Source: Cupriavidus metallidurans CH34
GTDB lineage: Bacteria; Pseudomonadota; Gammaproteobacteria; Burkholderiales; Burkholderiaceae
Length of the DNA: 64,000 nucleotides
Direction of reading: 5' to 3'
Assembly: GCF_000196015.1 (NCBI RefSeq)
Contig: NC_007974.2
Span: 1 to 64,000 of the forward strand
Under the pieces are notes generated by a model, which was not told where the DNA came from, ran no database searches, and saw only the letters and a program-made list of their open reading frames with translations. Positions within the stretch are counted from its first letter, which is position 1. Each line of letters begins with the position of its first letter. Below are positions 41,427 through 50,801 of the stretch, piece after piece. A program made the translations under genes and the position numbers.

Positions 41427-42629
41427 ATGTCGTCGATGCATGAGAAGCGCCCGGGCGTGCGCCGCCTGACGGTCTACGCCGGGGTGGCACTCACGATCCA
41501 GATTCTGGTCCTGGGGATATGGATCATCCGGTTCTACATTCTCGGGGACCAATCGGCCCCCATGCTCGGCATCGACTTCGCGATCTTCTGGTCCGCCGCA
41601 AAGGTTGCCGTGGAACATGGGGCGGCCTCGGTATTCTCGCCGGAGTGGATGCTGCCCATGGAACGCGCCTTGGGGCTCAGCGACTATTCGGCATGGCCGT
41701 ATCCGCCCACGTTCCTGCTGGTGGTCTTGCCGTTGGGGCAACTGCCCTTTGGTGCGGCGCTGATCCTGTATTCAGTGCTCGGCCTGCTCGTCTATGGCGC
41801 CGTGCTGCTGCGCATCTGTCGCGGTATCGACCGTGGGTATCTGTCGCTGCTGCTGGCGTTCCCGGGGGCTGCCATTGCCATCGGGCTTGGTCAAAACTCC
41901 CTGTTCACGCTCGCTGCTGCCGGCGCGGCGCTGGCACTGCTCGAAGTCGAGGCGGCGCTTGCGGGGGTATGCATCGCCGTGCTGGCGATCAAGCCGCAAT
42001 TCGGCATCCTGTTTCCGCTGGCGCTCATCTGCGGCAGGCATTGGAAGGTGTTTGGCGTCTCGGCGCTTTGCACTGCCGTTTTCGTTGGCGCCAGCGTCGT
42101 GCTGCTCGGGCAGGACGCATGGCGCGCGTTTGCAGCGTTCCTGCCGCAATTCGGCACGCTGGCGGTGGAGCAAGGCGGCAACATGATGTGGCCGGGGATG
42201 CCAACCGCTTTCGCGCTGGGCCGTAGCATCGGCCTCTCTGTCAACGGCGCCTACCTGTTGCACGGCCTCGTCGCAGCACCGGCGGTTCTTGCGATGGCGT
42301 TCCTCTGGGCGCAGCGCGCCAGATTCGAGCTACGGGCGGCCTCGTTCATCCTTGCCACGTTGCTGCTGCAACCCTACGTCATGTTCTACGACCTGGCCTG
42401 GCTTATCTTGCCGATGGCCTTTCTTCTGCGCGATGGCAACAGGTTGCCGCTGTCGCCCCTGGAATGGATCGTCTTCGCCTTGGCCTGGGTGGCGCCGGCT
42501 CAGGCGCTGCTATCCGCGTATCTGCACCAGTATCTCAACGTGCTTCCCATCGTCATGATCGCCTTGCTCGTCATGCTGGTCCGGCGGCATCTGGCGATGA
42601 CAGCGGTCGCGCCCGCTTATCAGCCATGA
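41427..42629 (+). CDS. Glycosyltransferase family 87 (DUF2029) membrane protein
   Basis: A 400-residue integral membrane protein with about ten hydrophobic segments. The early periplasmic-loop Asp in LGIDFAIFWSAAK is the feature of GT87 enzymes, polyprenol-phosphate-mannose-dependent mannosyltransferases of the GT-C fold, and YPPTFLLVVLPL and QFGILFPLAL match later conserved loops. It could add a mannose or related sugar to the EPS or another envelope glycan from a lipid-linked donor on the periplasmic side. AGGAGGG precedes the ATG. It ends against a strong two-way terminator at 42662-42699, so it seems to be a single-gene transcript. Confidence 0.85.
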   Translation: MSSMHEKRPGVRRLTVYAGVALTIQILVLGIWIIRFYILGDQSAPMLGIDFAIFWSAAKVAVEHGAASVFSPEWMLPMERALGLSDYSAWPYPPTFLLVVLPLGQLPFGAALILYSVLGLLVYGAVLLRICRGIDRGYLSLLLAFPGAAIAIGLGQNSLFTLAAAGAALALLEVEAALAGVCIAVLAIKPQFGILFPLALICGRHWKVFGVSALCTAVFVGASVVLLGQDAWRAFAAFLPQFGTLAVEQGGNMMWPGMPTAFALGRSIGLSVNGAYLLHGLVAAPAVLAMAFLWAQRARFELRAASFILATLLLQPYVMFYDLAWLILPMAFLLRDGNRLPLSPLEWIVFALAWVAPAQALLSAYLHQYLNVLPIVMIALLVMLVRRHLAMTAVAPAYQP

Positions 42630-42661
42630 CGATGCGCCAGCAGGCGCGTAGCGATGAGCGA

Positions 42662-42699
42662 AAAGACAAGGCCGCTTCCGAAGAAGCGGCCTTGTCTTT
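42662..42699. terminator. Strong bidirectional terminator
   Basis: A perfect 17-bp stem (AAAGACAAGGCCGCTTC with its complement) around the tetraloop CGAA, with A and T runs at the ends. It lies between the rightward GT87 gene and the leftward wzc gene. Confidence 0.95.
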
Positions 42700-42710
42700 C
42701 CTGGCGTGGT

Positions 42711-44960
42711 TCACGCCTGCTTGGCGTGATCGTGGCCGTAGCGGTTCAGGTAGCGGTACTTGCCGAAGTGGTAATGCGAGCGGTACCAGCGTCCTTCGAT
42801 CTTGAGCCCATTGAACAGCACGCCCTTGATCTCGCCACCTGTCTGCTCGACCAGGCGGCGTGCGGCGGTAAGTTCGGCGGTCGTGGTCTTGTCAGCGCGA
42901 GCCACCATGAACACCGCGCCGGCCTTCGGCGCCAGGATACCGGCATCGGATGCCGCCAGAACCGGAGGCGTGTCGATCAGCACGAGGTCATAGCGTGAAC
43001 GCAGCTCTGCGAGCAGAGTGTCCATGCCGGGGCTCTGCAGCAGGTCTGCCGCAAGCGGCGGCTCCGCGCCGGTAGCGATGAAGTCCACACCGGGCGCCAC
43101 GTCGTGCTGGATGACCTGGTCGAGCCGCGTGCCGGTCAGAGCCTCGGTCAGGCCGGGTTTGCGCGACACATTGAAGCGCTCGTTGAGCAGACCACGGCGC
43201 AGGTCGCTGTCGACCAGAATCACCTTGCGCCCGGCGGCGGCCGCGACCACAGCGAAGTTGACGCTGACAAACGACTTGCCGGCCTCGGGCGACGGGCCCG
43301 TGAAGACCACGACGTTGTTGCGCTGCGCGGAGAGCAGCGCGAACTGCAATGCCGTGCGGAACGCACGCAGGCTTTCGATGGCCGGATCGTCCGGCTGGTC
43401 GAGTGCCAGCACATCGCCGCCGCTCTCCTTGTTGCGTGCCAGGCGGGCCTGGTTCGGACTCATGGGAATCGTGGCGTAGACGGTCATGCCGCATTGCGTC
43501 TCGATCTCTTCGGCGTCGGTGATGCCGCCATCGAAGACGCGGCGCACCCCGACCGCGAGCAGTCCCATGACGACAGCCATCGCCACCGATACGCCCGTGA
43601 CCAGCATCCGGTTTGGACGTACCGGCTTGATCGGCACGTCGGCGGCGTCGATCAGGCGTGCCGTGCCGACCTTGCTGGCCTTCAGCAGCCGCAGTTGCTG
43701 CACGTCATTGAGCAAGGACTGGTAAAGCTCCGTGTTGACCTTCACATCGCGCATCAGGCGCACCACGTCCTGTTCCACGTCCGGCAGCTTCTGGATCTTG
43801 CCGGAGACGCCGTTGAGCTGCGCGGTCAGGCCTGCGATCTGGCTATCCAGGATTTCGATCGTGGGGTGATTCGCGGTGAAGCGCACGATCAGTTCCTGGC
43901 GCTTCTGACGCAGTTCCTGCAGCTTGCCCTGGATCTGCACCGACTGCGCCAGGATCAGCTTCGATTCCTCGCTGAGGTCGATCGTGCCGCGCTGGTTGCG
44001 CATCGCGTTGTAGCGCGCCTCGGAGGTTTCCATCTGCTGCTTGAGCTGCGGCAGCTGGCTTTCGAGGAAGTTCACCGACTTCTCGGCTTCCGCGGCCTTG
44101 CGGCGCAGGTTCTGGTCCACGTACTCGCTGGCGATCTCATTCAGGATGGCGGCGGCGGTGACGGCCGATGTGTCCTCCAGCGCCACGCCGATCACGCCGC
44201 TCTGCTTGCCGCGCTCGCCGATCATCAACTGGTCCTGCAGGTTGGCGATGGCGGTGGCGCGTGGCACGCGGCGCACGCGGAACTGAGTGCCGGCGCGTGC
44301 GTCCATCTGACTGATGTCGATCGAGACGGTGCCGCTGTCGGTGGCCACCGTCAGCGGCTGGCCGACCGTGCCTTCGGCGGATTTCTCGCTGCTGGCGAAC
44401 TCGAGCCGGTACTTGCCGTCGCCCAGCGCGGTCACGACCATGCGGCGGTCTTCCATCTGTTCGGGCACGTCGAGCCGGTCGACTACGATCGATTCGCTGC
44501 CCCAGGCGAACCCGCCAAAGCCGAACAGCCCCGGCTTCGACAGCTCCTTGTTGTAGCTGGCGATCGATGCGCCGATAAGCGGGAAATAGCGTGGCTTGGC
44601 GTCGATGTCGAGACGCAGCGTTTCCACTGCCTTGCCCACCACCGCGCGTGAGCGCAGCAGTTCCATCTCAGCCGTGGCTGCCGGTTTCACGTCGAGCCCC
44701 GGCGAAATGCTGGCGATCAGCTTGCTCGCGTTATTGGTCGGGTTGGATTCCTCCACCTGGACCATGATGTCGGCGCGGTAGATCGGGCGGGCCATCAGCG
44801 CGTACAACAGGCCGACGCCGAGGATCGTCCCCGCGACGACGAGGAAGGTCCAGCGATAGCGAATCAGCACATCGACATAGGACGTCATGTCGACGGCGTT
44901 GTCGCTTTCCTCCCATGGCTCTGGCGAGGGCTCTCGGAAATGCCTTACGTTACTCATCAT
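42711..44960 (-). CDS. wzc: Polysaccharide co-polymerase and tyrosine autokinase Wzc
   Basis: A 749-residue BY-kinase. The Wzz domain with a first membrane helix is at about 35-55, a coiled-coil region lies at about 280-400, a second membrane helix near 440 (SVAMAVVMGLLAVGV), and the kinase domain has Walker A PEAGKSF (about 555), Walker A-prime ILVDSDLRRG and Walker B LVLIDTPPVL (about 660). The C-terminus carries the phosphorylated-type Tyr cluster (WYRSHYHFGKYRYLNRY). Together with Wza and Wzb it forms the export and chain-length machine of Wzy-type EPS. It overlaps wzb by four bases (ATGA) and is the last gene of the wza-wzb-wzc operon. Confidence 0.94.
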   Translation of the reverse strand: MMSNVRHFREPSPEPWEESDNAVDMTSYVDVLIRYRWTFLVVAGTILGVGLLYALMARPIYRADIMVQVEESNPTNNASKLIASISPGLDVKPAATAEMELLRSRAVVGKAVETLRLDIDAKPRYFPLIGASIASYNKELSKPGLFGFGGFAWGSESIVVDRLDVPEQMEDRRMVVTALGDGKYRLEFASSEKSAEGTVGQPLTVATDSGTVSIDISQMDARAGTQFRVRRVPRATAIANLQDQLMIGERGKQSGVIGVALEDTSAVTAAAILNEIASEYVDQNLRRKAAEAEKSVNFLESQLPQLKQQMETSEARYNAMRNQRGTIDLSEESKLILAQSVQIQGKLQELRQKRQELIVRFTANHPTIEILDSQIAGLTAQLNGVSGKIQKLPDVEQDVVRLMRDVKVNTELYQSLLNDVQQLRLLKASKVGTARLIDAADVPIKPVRPNRMLVTGVSVAMAVVMGLLAVGVRRVFDGGITDAEEIETQCGMTVYATIPMSPNQARLARNKESGGDVLALDQPDDPAIESLRAFRTALQFALLSAQRNNVVVFTGPSPEAGKSFVSVNFAVVAAAAGRKVILVDSDLRRGLLNERFNVSRKPGLTEALTGTRLDQVIQHDVAPGVDFIATGAEPPLAADLLQSPGMDTLLAELRSRYDLVLIDTPPVLAASDAGILAPKAGAVFMVARADKTTTAELTAARRLVEQTGGEIKGVLFNGLKIEGRWYRSHYHFGKYRYLNRYGHDHAKQA

Positions 44961-45451
44961 GCCCCTCCGTGGCGGTGTGCCGGTTCTGCCGCATGAATTC
45001 TTGCCGACCAGGATTCAACCCCCATCTTGATCAGCCCAAGCGCGATGACGAACATGCTCATCGATCCGCTGAACGGATCTGGCACGTCGGTTTGTTCCTG
45101 TTCGCACAGGCGATAGGTCTTGCCGCGCGCCTGGGGGTACATGTCCTCCAGCGCGTCGCGTTGCTCTTCATCCATGACCAGCACGAGGTCCGCGCCGGCG
45201 ACGAGCGCGGCGCTCACGGCGCGCGCGCGGTGGTCGGTCAGATCGCTGCCCTCCACCGCCAGCAGGCGCACCGCGCGCGGATCGGCCGCGGCGCCTACCG
45301 GGGGTGCCAGGCCCGCCGACAGCACGCGGCACTGCGGCAGCGCGCGGCCAAGCAGTGCCGCCGCCATCGGGCTGCGGCACCGGTTGCCGATACACACCAC
45401 GAGGATCGACCGGATGAATGCGGCTTCCTTTCCCTCTCTCATGACTTCCAT
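44957..45451 (-). CDS. wzb: Low-molecular-weight protein-tyrosine phosphatase Wzb
   Basis: The 164-residue phosphatase dephosphorylates Wzc. The CX5R active site is CIGNRCRSP (Cys20, Arg26), preceded by the hydrophobic strand RSILVV, and the general acid is Asp125 in DVPDPFSG. Length matches the family with an N-terminal extension of about ten residues. It lies three bases after the wza stop codon and overlaps wzc by four bases, the classical order. The exact start is uncertain: neither ATG at 45451 nor the one three codons later has a strong ribosome-binding site, which suggests translation coupled to wza. Confidence 0.94.
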   Translation of the reverse strand: MEVMREGKEAAFIRSILVVCIGNRCRSPMAAALLGRALPQCRVLSAGLAPPVGAAADPRAVRLLAVEGSDLTDHRARAVSAALVAGADLVLVMDEEQRDALEDMYPQARGKTYRLCEQEQTDVPDPFSGSMSMFVIALGLIKMGVESWSARIHAAEPAHRHGGA

Positions 45452-45454
45452 GTC

Positions 45455-46618
45455 TTATGGCTTGACAATGGTGGCCGTGCCGACGACCGGCTGGATCAGC
45501 AGCGTCATCACACGGCTCCAGCGCACGAGGTCACGCGCATCCACGTAGACCACGTCCTTGGGTTCGAGCTCGAAGCTCTCGGCGATGGCCAGTGCCACCG
45601 GCGAGGTGCCGTCGAGGTGGTACACCTTCGGCTTGCCGTCGGTGGCCCGGCGAATCACGAAGATCTGTTCGGCGTTGGCCGACGACGGATTCACGCCACC
45701 GGCATCGCCCAGCGCTTCGTTCAGCGTCATGCGGCCGTTACGCATCAGCAGCGACGAGGGCTTAACCACCTCGCCTGTCACGAAGATCTTGCTGTCTTCG
45801 CGTTGCTCCACGCGAACGATGTCGCCCGATTGCAGCAGAATCCGCGCGGGGTCTGTGCCCTTGGCCAGCAGTGCCGGAATGTTGACGTACCAGCTGCGTT
45901 CACCACGTGTGACACGGACGCGGCTGTTGTCGCCGGTCAGGTTAAGCACGCCGCCGGCGCGGTTCAGCGCCTCGACCAGTGTCATTGGCGCATCGTCGAT
46001 GGCCAGCATCCCCGGGGTCTTGACCTCCCCATCCACGTAGACGCGCTGGCTGCGGAAGCCGAGCACGCGCACGGTCATCTGCGGGTCACGCACCACGCGC
46101 GACAGGATGCGCGCCATCTCGTCGCGCACTTCGTTGGCGGTCTTGCCCGCCACGCGCATCACCCCGGCGTACGGAAACTGGATATCGCCCGCGGGGCTGA
46201 CCACGTAGCCAGGCATGTTGGAGCCGCCGCTCGACGTCGGGATCTCGAAGGCCGCGCCGATGCTGTACGTCTGCGTCGGGAACACGAGTTCGGGGTGGTC
46301 CCAGACCACGACCGAGATGATGTCGCCAGGGCCGATACGATAAGGCGTTGGTGTGCCGTACAGGTCCTCCACGCCGGCATTGGTCGGCTTGGAGTGCGCC
46401 TGCTGTTCGTGCACGAGGTCGAGCGTGATGGGTGTGACATCAGGCATCGCGTTCGGGCTCACCGCATTGACCGGCGCACTGGAGCTGAACTGCATCCCCG
46501 GAGACACCGCGCACGCGCTCAGCAGCAGCGCCGCGCAGGCCATGGCAAGCGTGGCTCCCAGCGCATGAAACGATCCGGCATCCTGCCTGCAGGTGGCGTG
46601 GTCAGGGCATCTCTTCAC
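45455..46618 (-). CDS. wza: Outer-membrane polysaccharide export lipoprotein Wza
   Basis: The 387-residue lipoprotein has a signal sequence ending in the lipobox LLSAC (about residue 35), then the polysaccharide export domain with YRIGPGDIISVVVWDHPEL, YVVSPAGDIQFPYAG and two SLBB-type domains (VYVDGEVKTPGML, IFVTGEVVKPSSLL), and a final amphipathic stretch. It forms the octameric outer-membrane channel for EPS. The GTG at 46618 with GAGAGG just before it is preferred; a longer frame to 46696 has no such site and would place the signal peptide unusually far inside. It is the first gene of the leftward wza-wzb-wzc operon, with control elements expected in the 262 bases before the deacetylase gene. 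Confidence 0.93.
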   Translation of the reverse strand: MKRCPDHATCRQDAGSFHALGATLAMACAALLLSACAVSPGMQFSSSAPVNAVSPNAMPDVTPITLDLVHEQQAHSKPTNAGVEDLYGTPTPYRIGPGDIISVVVWDHPELVFPTQTYSIGAAFEIPTSSGGSNMPGYVVSPAGDIQFPYAGVMRVAGKTANEVRDEMARILSRVVRDPQMTVRVLGFRSQRVYVDGEVKTPGMLAIDDAPMTLVEALNRAGGVLNLTGDNSRVRVTRGERSWYVNIPALLAKGTDPARILLQSGDIVRVEQREDSKIFVTGEVVKPSSLLMRNGRMTLNEALGDAGGVNPSSANAEQIFVIRRATDGKPKVYHLDGTSPVALAIAESFELEPKDVVYVDARDLVRWSRVMTLLIQPVVGTATIVKP

Positions 46619-46880
46619 GGCATCCTCTCCGCAGTCGTTGAAACGAGCGCGGACATCGCAGTCCCGCGCATTTACGTGCATCGTAGGAGCCTGCAATGTG
46701 CGCTATCGGTGCGTTTCACCACATTGACGTCCGAAGGACTGCCCCAATGGCCCTTGTCGCGCCGATGTGTTGCGCGGCGCACGGAAGGCCCCTTGACGTG
46801 CCGCGTATCGTTCGCACCACTGGCCGCGCATCCGGCCCGTCGGCGCATTCTTGCCGCACCAAAAACAAGGAGGGGGAAGC

Positions 46881-47642
46881 ATGAAGGGCGTGATCATCAA
46901 CGCCGACGATTTCGGCTATGACGACGATACGTTTCAGGCCACCGTTGCCTGCTTCGACGCTGGGCTGCTGACCAGCGCGACGATCCTGGCGGGCAGCCCG
47001 GCGACAGCACACGCGTGCCAGTACGCGCGAGACAATCACAGCCGGTTCTCGTTCGGGCTGCACTTCAATATCGTGGAAGGGCGGCGCCCGCATGGCGCGT
47101 CCTCCACGCTGTGCCGCAAGGACGGCTCGCTGTTCCCGCCGAAGATCCAGCGCGCCCGCGCGATGGCGGGCCTGATCGATGCCGCCGATATCCGGCGCGA
47201 GTTCCGGCTCCAGCTTGACGAGCTGCGCGATCACGGCGTGAACGTGTCGCACGTCGATGGGCATGGCCATCTGCACAAGTACCCCGCCGTCATGCGGGTG
47301 CTGCGCGACGAAATGCTGCGCGCCGGCATCGAGCGTGTCCGGCCGCCGCAGAACTGCTACTTCCTGAAGAACCACATGCGCGGCGCGATGAACGTGATGC
47401 TGCTGCGCCACTTCAACGGCCTGCGCAGCCCGGACTTCTACGTGGGCGCGGATACGCGTCAGCAGGGATGGGCGCTGCGGTTGCCGGCGATGCTGCCGGA
47501 AGGCGTGACCGAGATGTCGGTGCACCCGGGATTCGCCGAGCCATGGCGCCGGGAGGAGGGCGAGCCGCTGATGCATCCGACGCCCCTTGCCACCGCGTTC
47601 AGGCAGGCCGGGGTCGTGTTGATGCGCTATCACGACATCTGA
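46881..47642 (+). CDS. YdjC/ChbG/HpnK-type carbohydrate deacetylase
   Basis: A 253-residue protein with the metal-binding pattern of the YdjC family: INADDFGYDD near the N-terminus, FGLHFNIVEG and SHVDGHGHLHKYP, which provide Asp and His ligands. Family members remove N-acetyl groups from sugars such as chitobiose or hopanoid-linked glucosamine. There is no signal peptide, so a soluble or lipid-linked cytoplasmic sugar is the expected substrate. AAGGAGGGGGAAGC precedes the ATG. It is divergent from wza and convergent with the glycosyltransferase gene at 47677, in the middle of EPS genes, so a role in making or trimming the repeat unit is likely. Confidence 0.88.
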   Translation: MKGVIINADDFGYDDDTFQATVACFDAGLLTSATILAGSPATAHACQYARDNHSRFSFGLHFNIVEGRRPHGASSTLCRKDGSLFPPKIQRARAMAGLIDAADIRREFRLQLDELRDHGVNVSHVDGHGHLHKYPAVMRVLRDEMLRAGIERVRPPQNCYFLKNHMRGAMNVMLLRHFNGLRSPDFYVGADTRQQGWALRLPAMLPEGVTEMSVHPGFAEPWRREEGEPLMHPTPLATAFRQAGVVLMRYHDI

Positions 47643-47663
47643 CCGGTAATCTGACTCGCCCTT

Positions 47664-47693
47664 GCCGCTGCCCCGGTCAGTCGGGGCAGTGGC
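47664..47693. terminator. Hairpin between converging genes
   Basis: A 12-bp stem with one G-T pair (GCCGCTGCCCCG, 47664-47675, against CGGGGCAGTGGC, 47682-47693) and a six-base loop. It overlaps the last codons of the leftward glycosyltransferase gene and lies 21 bases after the deacetylase stop. Confidence 0.65.
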
Positions 47694-48909
47694 TGATATC
47701 CGCCACCGCGCGCGCCAGAACGGCCTCGGCGCGTCCGCGCTGAGCCTGGAAGTCGGCGAGCAGCGCCGCACGTTTCGATTCGGCCTGCGATTCGGCCTGC
47801 GAGTGCGCGAGCATCATGTTCCGCAGGTAAGCGATGGCGGCTTCGGCAAAGTCCGCGTCGGCCGGCACCAGCACGCCATTGCGCTCGTCGATCATGGACC
47901 CGATACAGCCACGGTCATGCGCAACGACGGGCACACCATGGCTGTGCGCTTCAAGCACGATCAGCGGGGCTGCTTCGTTGTGATAGGTCGTCGGGAACAT
48001 CAGCACGTCGATATCCTGGAAGAACGCCTCCTTCTCCGTGCCATGAATCGGACCGAGGTAGCGCGTGCAGGGCGTGCGGGCCAGTTCCGTGTCGAACCTC
48101 GCGCGGATATGGCGTGCCACTGGCCCTGCGATCCGGGCGCAAACCGGGATGCCGATCTCCTGCGCCAGTCGCACTACCTCCAGGAATGTGAAGATGCCCT
48201 TGGCGGCGGTGATGTTCGACAGGAAGCCGACGTTGATCGCTTCCGAATGCCGGCGAGCCGGTGCCTCTGTCGATGTCGTTGCAGGCAGGTCGATGAGGCT
48301 CAGGTTGGACAGTACCTGGACACGGTCCGGGGTCAGCCGGTAGAGGCGGGCCAGCTCCGCGCGCATCCGGTCGCACAGCGTCAGATGCCTGCCGCGCGGC
48401 GCGCAACGCAGGATCAGGCGCGTGTACCACGTGGGCCGGTTGATGTACGCGAAGCTGTGATGATGGAAGTAGATGTCCATGCCAGACCAGTGCGCCAGTG
48501 CCACGAAAGGCGCGTCGAGCAGTTGGCCAAGGCCGCCCGAGAGCCCCATGTACAGCGTATGCGGCCGGTTGCCGGGCTTGCGGTTCGTCACGAGCCGGAC
48601 CATGCGCCAGAGTTGCCGTGCGCGATTGCCTAGCGCCTGTAAACCGCCAAGCCGGCCGCCGAACCGGCCGGACGCCCGTGGCGCGACGTCCAGCACCACG
48701 ACTGGCGCGTGCTGGCGAATCTGGTCCACCATGCGTTGGTTCGACGCGGAGAAGCCGTGATGTGGCGGCGGAAGCGGCCCGAGGAACAGCACTGGCCGCG
48801 CAACTGTTGATGGTGCGCCAGCCTGCGCGAGAGACTGCGCCGGCGATGGCGGGATGTCATCGTCGACTGGCTGCCGGGCGATGGGACCGAGGGTGTTGGG
48901 TATCGTCAT
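47677..48909 (-). CDS. Glycosyltransferase family 4 protein
   Basis: The 410-residue GT-B enzyme has a donor-side C-terminal domain with FLSNITAAKGIFTFLEV, AGPVARHIRARF, RYLGPIHGTEKEAFF and the EX7E-like segment PLIVLEAHSHGVPVVAHDRG. An N-terminal acceptor-side domain opens LFLGPLPPPHHGFSASNQRM. It should add one sugar to the undecaprenyl-linked repeat unit; the sugar is unknown. It overlaps the preceding glycosyltransferase gene by four bases (ATGA) and is the last gene of a four-gene leftward run with the WcaI-like and WcaF-like genes. The C-terminus contains a repeated AESQAES stretch. Confidence 0.9.
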   Translation of the reverse strand: MTIPNTLGPIARQPVDDDIPPSPAQSLAQAGAPSTVARPVLFLGPLPPPHHGFSASNQRMVDQIRQHAPVVVLDVAPRASGRFGGRLGGLQALGNRARQLWRMVRLVTNRKPGNRPHTLYMGLSGGLGQLLDAPFVALAHWSGMDIYFHHHSFAYINRPTWYTRLILRCAPRGRHLTLCDRMRAELARLYRLTPDRVQVLSNLSLIDLPATTSTEAPARRHSEAINVGFLSNITAAKGIFTFLEVVRLAQEIGIPVCARIAGPVARHIRARFDTELARTPCTRYLGPIHGTEKEAFFQDIDVLMFPTTYHNEAAPLIVLEAHSHGVPVVAHDRGCIGSMIDERNGVLVPADADFAEAAIAYLRNMMLAHSQAESQAESKRAALLADFQAQRGRAEAVLARAVADISHCPD

Positions 48910-50051
48910 GTTCGGGCCCTCTTCAGTATCTTCTGGCAGCCTTTGATGATGGATCGGCCGGCGCGGGCAGGCGTGTACTTTCGCACCACATCAACGCAGT
49001 TCCGCATGGTGGCCTGGACGTCGGCGAAGCTGCTGGTCGCCTTCAACAGCACGCGCGCCAGATCGTCGACGTCGCGCGTGACGAACGTATGGCCCGTGCG
49101 GCCTTCCTTGATCAGTTCGGGGATGCAACCGCAGCAATCGCTGACCACTGCCGGGCAGCCATAGTTGAGCGCTTCGTTCACGACCAGGCCCCAGGCTTCC
49201 GTGTGGCTCGGCAGTACCAGGCACGTCGCGCGCGAGTACTGCTGCGCCAGTTGATCGATATCCATGGCGCCCAGGAACTGCGCGGCATCGCCAAGGCCCA
49301 GTGAACGGGCCAGTTCCGGCAACTGGTCGGCCGCGACGACCGGTCCCGCCAGTACCAGCGTGGCGGCCGGCAATTGCCTGCGCACTTCCACGAACGCCCG
49401 GAGCAGATCCTCGATGCCCTTGGCGCGGCATACCAGGCCCGCGAACAGGAAACGTGGCGCCTCCGCTGGCGGTGCGTTGGCGATACGTATTCGGTTGGCT
49501 TCGGCAGCGTTGTACGAGTGCGGCAGCGCGGCGGCCTGACAATGGCAGATGACTTTCGTGGGGTCGGCACCCATCGCGATCGCATACTCGGCGGAGCGTC
49601 GGCCGTAGACGAACACGCCATCGCACCGGCTGAAGAAGAACCGCTTCAGCCGCCGCTTCATCGGATGGTCGGCCTGGTCCTGGATGGTGGAATCGCAGAA
49701 CACGGCACGACGCTTGCCACTCAACATGCACGCTACCAGCATTGCCCAGAACTCCACGCGATGGTAGCCAGGCATCAGGATCAGACGGTTCTTCGAACGC
49801 CAGACCTCGCGCATGAGCCGCAGCGACATCTTCCACGTCGGAATCGCCTCGTACGGTTCATCGAAAAGAATCTCGTACGGGTACCGGTGATAACTGGTGT
49901 CGACGCCGCTGTAGGCCGTGCGCCCGTATCCCGTGGACGAGATATGGAAGAAGCGCACCTTATGCCCGGCTTTGTGTGCGTGAGAGAAAGCTTCGCTGAA
50001 TACGGCTCCCTTGTACCTAGGCCATAGGATGTTGTGATAGATGTCGATCAT
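48906..50051 (-). CDS. Glycosyltransferase family 4 protein
   Basis: The 381-residue GT-B enzyme carries the family 4 donor-site features: FLFAGLVCRAKGIEDLL, LVLAGPVVAADQL, QFLGAMDIDQLAQQY and the EX7E segment SHTEAWGLVVNEALNYGCPAVVS (Glu in TEAWG and NEALN). The N-terminal region is less conserved. It probably adds a sugar to the EPS repeat unit. It lies 43 bases after the WcaF-like acetyltransferase gene and overlaps the next glycosyltransferase by four bases, so the two act in one assembly line. The start at 50051 fits the conserved first strand, and the ribosome-binding site is weak. Confidence 0.9.
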   Translation of the reverse strand: MIDIYHNILWPRYKGAVFSEAFSHAHKAGHKVRFFHISSTGYGRTAYSGVDTSYHRYPYEILFDEPYEAIPTWKMSLRLMREVWRSKNRLILMPGYHRVEFWAMLVACMLSGKRRAVFCDSTIQDQADHPMKRRLKRFFFSRCDGVFVYGRRSAEYAIAMGADPTKVICHCQAAALPHSYNAAEANRIRIANAPPAEAPRFLFAGLVCRAKGIEDLLRAFVEVRRQLPAATLVLAGPVVAADQLPELARSLGLGDAAQFLGAMDIDQLAQQYSRATCLVLPSHTEAWGLVVNEALNYGCPAVVSDCCGCIPELIKEGRTGHTFVTRDVDDLARVLLKATSSFADVQATMRNCVDVVRKYTPARAGRSIIKGCQKILKRART

Positions 50052-50094
50052 TGGCAGCCATGAGTTCCCTGTTTGGTTTCCGCGTTCCCGTTAT

Positions 50095-50715
50095 CTAGTT
50101 GACTTGAGCGGAATCTAGTTCTGATGGCGCGGCCGCCTGCGAATGCGGACGCGTCTGGTTCTGCGAGGCGGTGTCCAGGCGCGGCCGCAACGGCCGGCAA
50201 GGACTGCCCACGCAGAGCATGCCGGCAGGCATGTCGGTGAATACCGCGCTGCGGGCGCCGATTACGGCCCCTTTGCCGATGCTGACGCCCGGCGCGATAA
50301 AGGTGTGACTGGCCACCCACGCCTCGTCCGCGATGCGGATAGGGCGTCCCCGGATGGCGAAGTCGCTGCTGCGGTAGTCATGGTCGCCGCCGCACAGGTA
50401 GCTGAACTGGGATACCACCGCGTGATTGCCGATCTCGATCTCGGCCAGGCTGTACAGCTCGGCGCCGTCACCGATCCACGCGTAGTCGCCGATGCTGACC
50501 TTCCACGGATAGGTGATGCGGACGCTGGGCCGGATGACGACGTGATGGCCCACGCGGGCGCCAAAGCGGCGCAACAGCCAGCAGCGGAATCCGTTGGCGA
50601 AATGCGGAGAGTGATGAAAGAACAGGCTCTGGACACACCACCACAGTTGCACGACAACGGCGGAGCGGCCACGGAAGCCGGGTGGCATGCGGAAAGTCGA
50701 CAGGTCCTGAAACAT
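50095..50715 (-). CDS. wcaF: WcaF-like hexapeptide-repeat acetyltransferase
   Basis: A 206-residue left-handed beta-helix acetyltransferase: hexapeptide repeats run from about residue 55 to 165 (VGHHVVIRPSVRITYP, IGDYAWIGDGAELYS, IGNHAVVSQFSYL), with the loop GGDHDYRSSDF and the catalytic-type His in ASHTFIAPGVSIGKGAVIGA. It matches the colanic acid acetyltransferase WcaF type, which O-acetylates a sugar in the repeat unit. The final 35 residues are hydrophilic and not part of the fold. AGGAG nine bases before 50715 supports this start over a much longer upstream frame. It lies 142 bases after the WcaI-like gene, with a hairpin between, and 43 bases before the next glycosyltransferase. Confidence 0.9.
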   Translation of the reverse strand: MFQDLSTFRMPPGFRGRSAVVVQLWWCVQSLFFHHSPHFANGFRCWLLRRFGARVGHHVVIRPSVRITYPWKVSIGDYAWIGDGAELYSLAEIEIGNHAVVSQFSYLCGGDHDYRSSDFAIRGRPIRIADEAWVASHTFIAPGVSIGKGAVIGARSAVFTDMPAGMLCVGSPCRPLRPRLDTASQNQTRPHSQAAAPSELDSAQVN

Positions 50716-50801
50716 ACAGCAGGCTCCTAATGCCGGGCTGGAACCAGCCCGAGCCTTGTTCCCGGTCAGGCCGGTGACGATGGTTTCATCATGGCCCCGC
50801 G

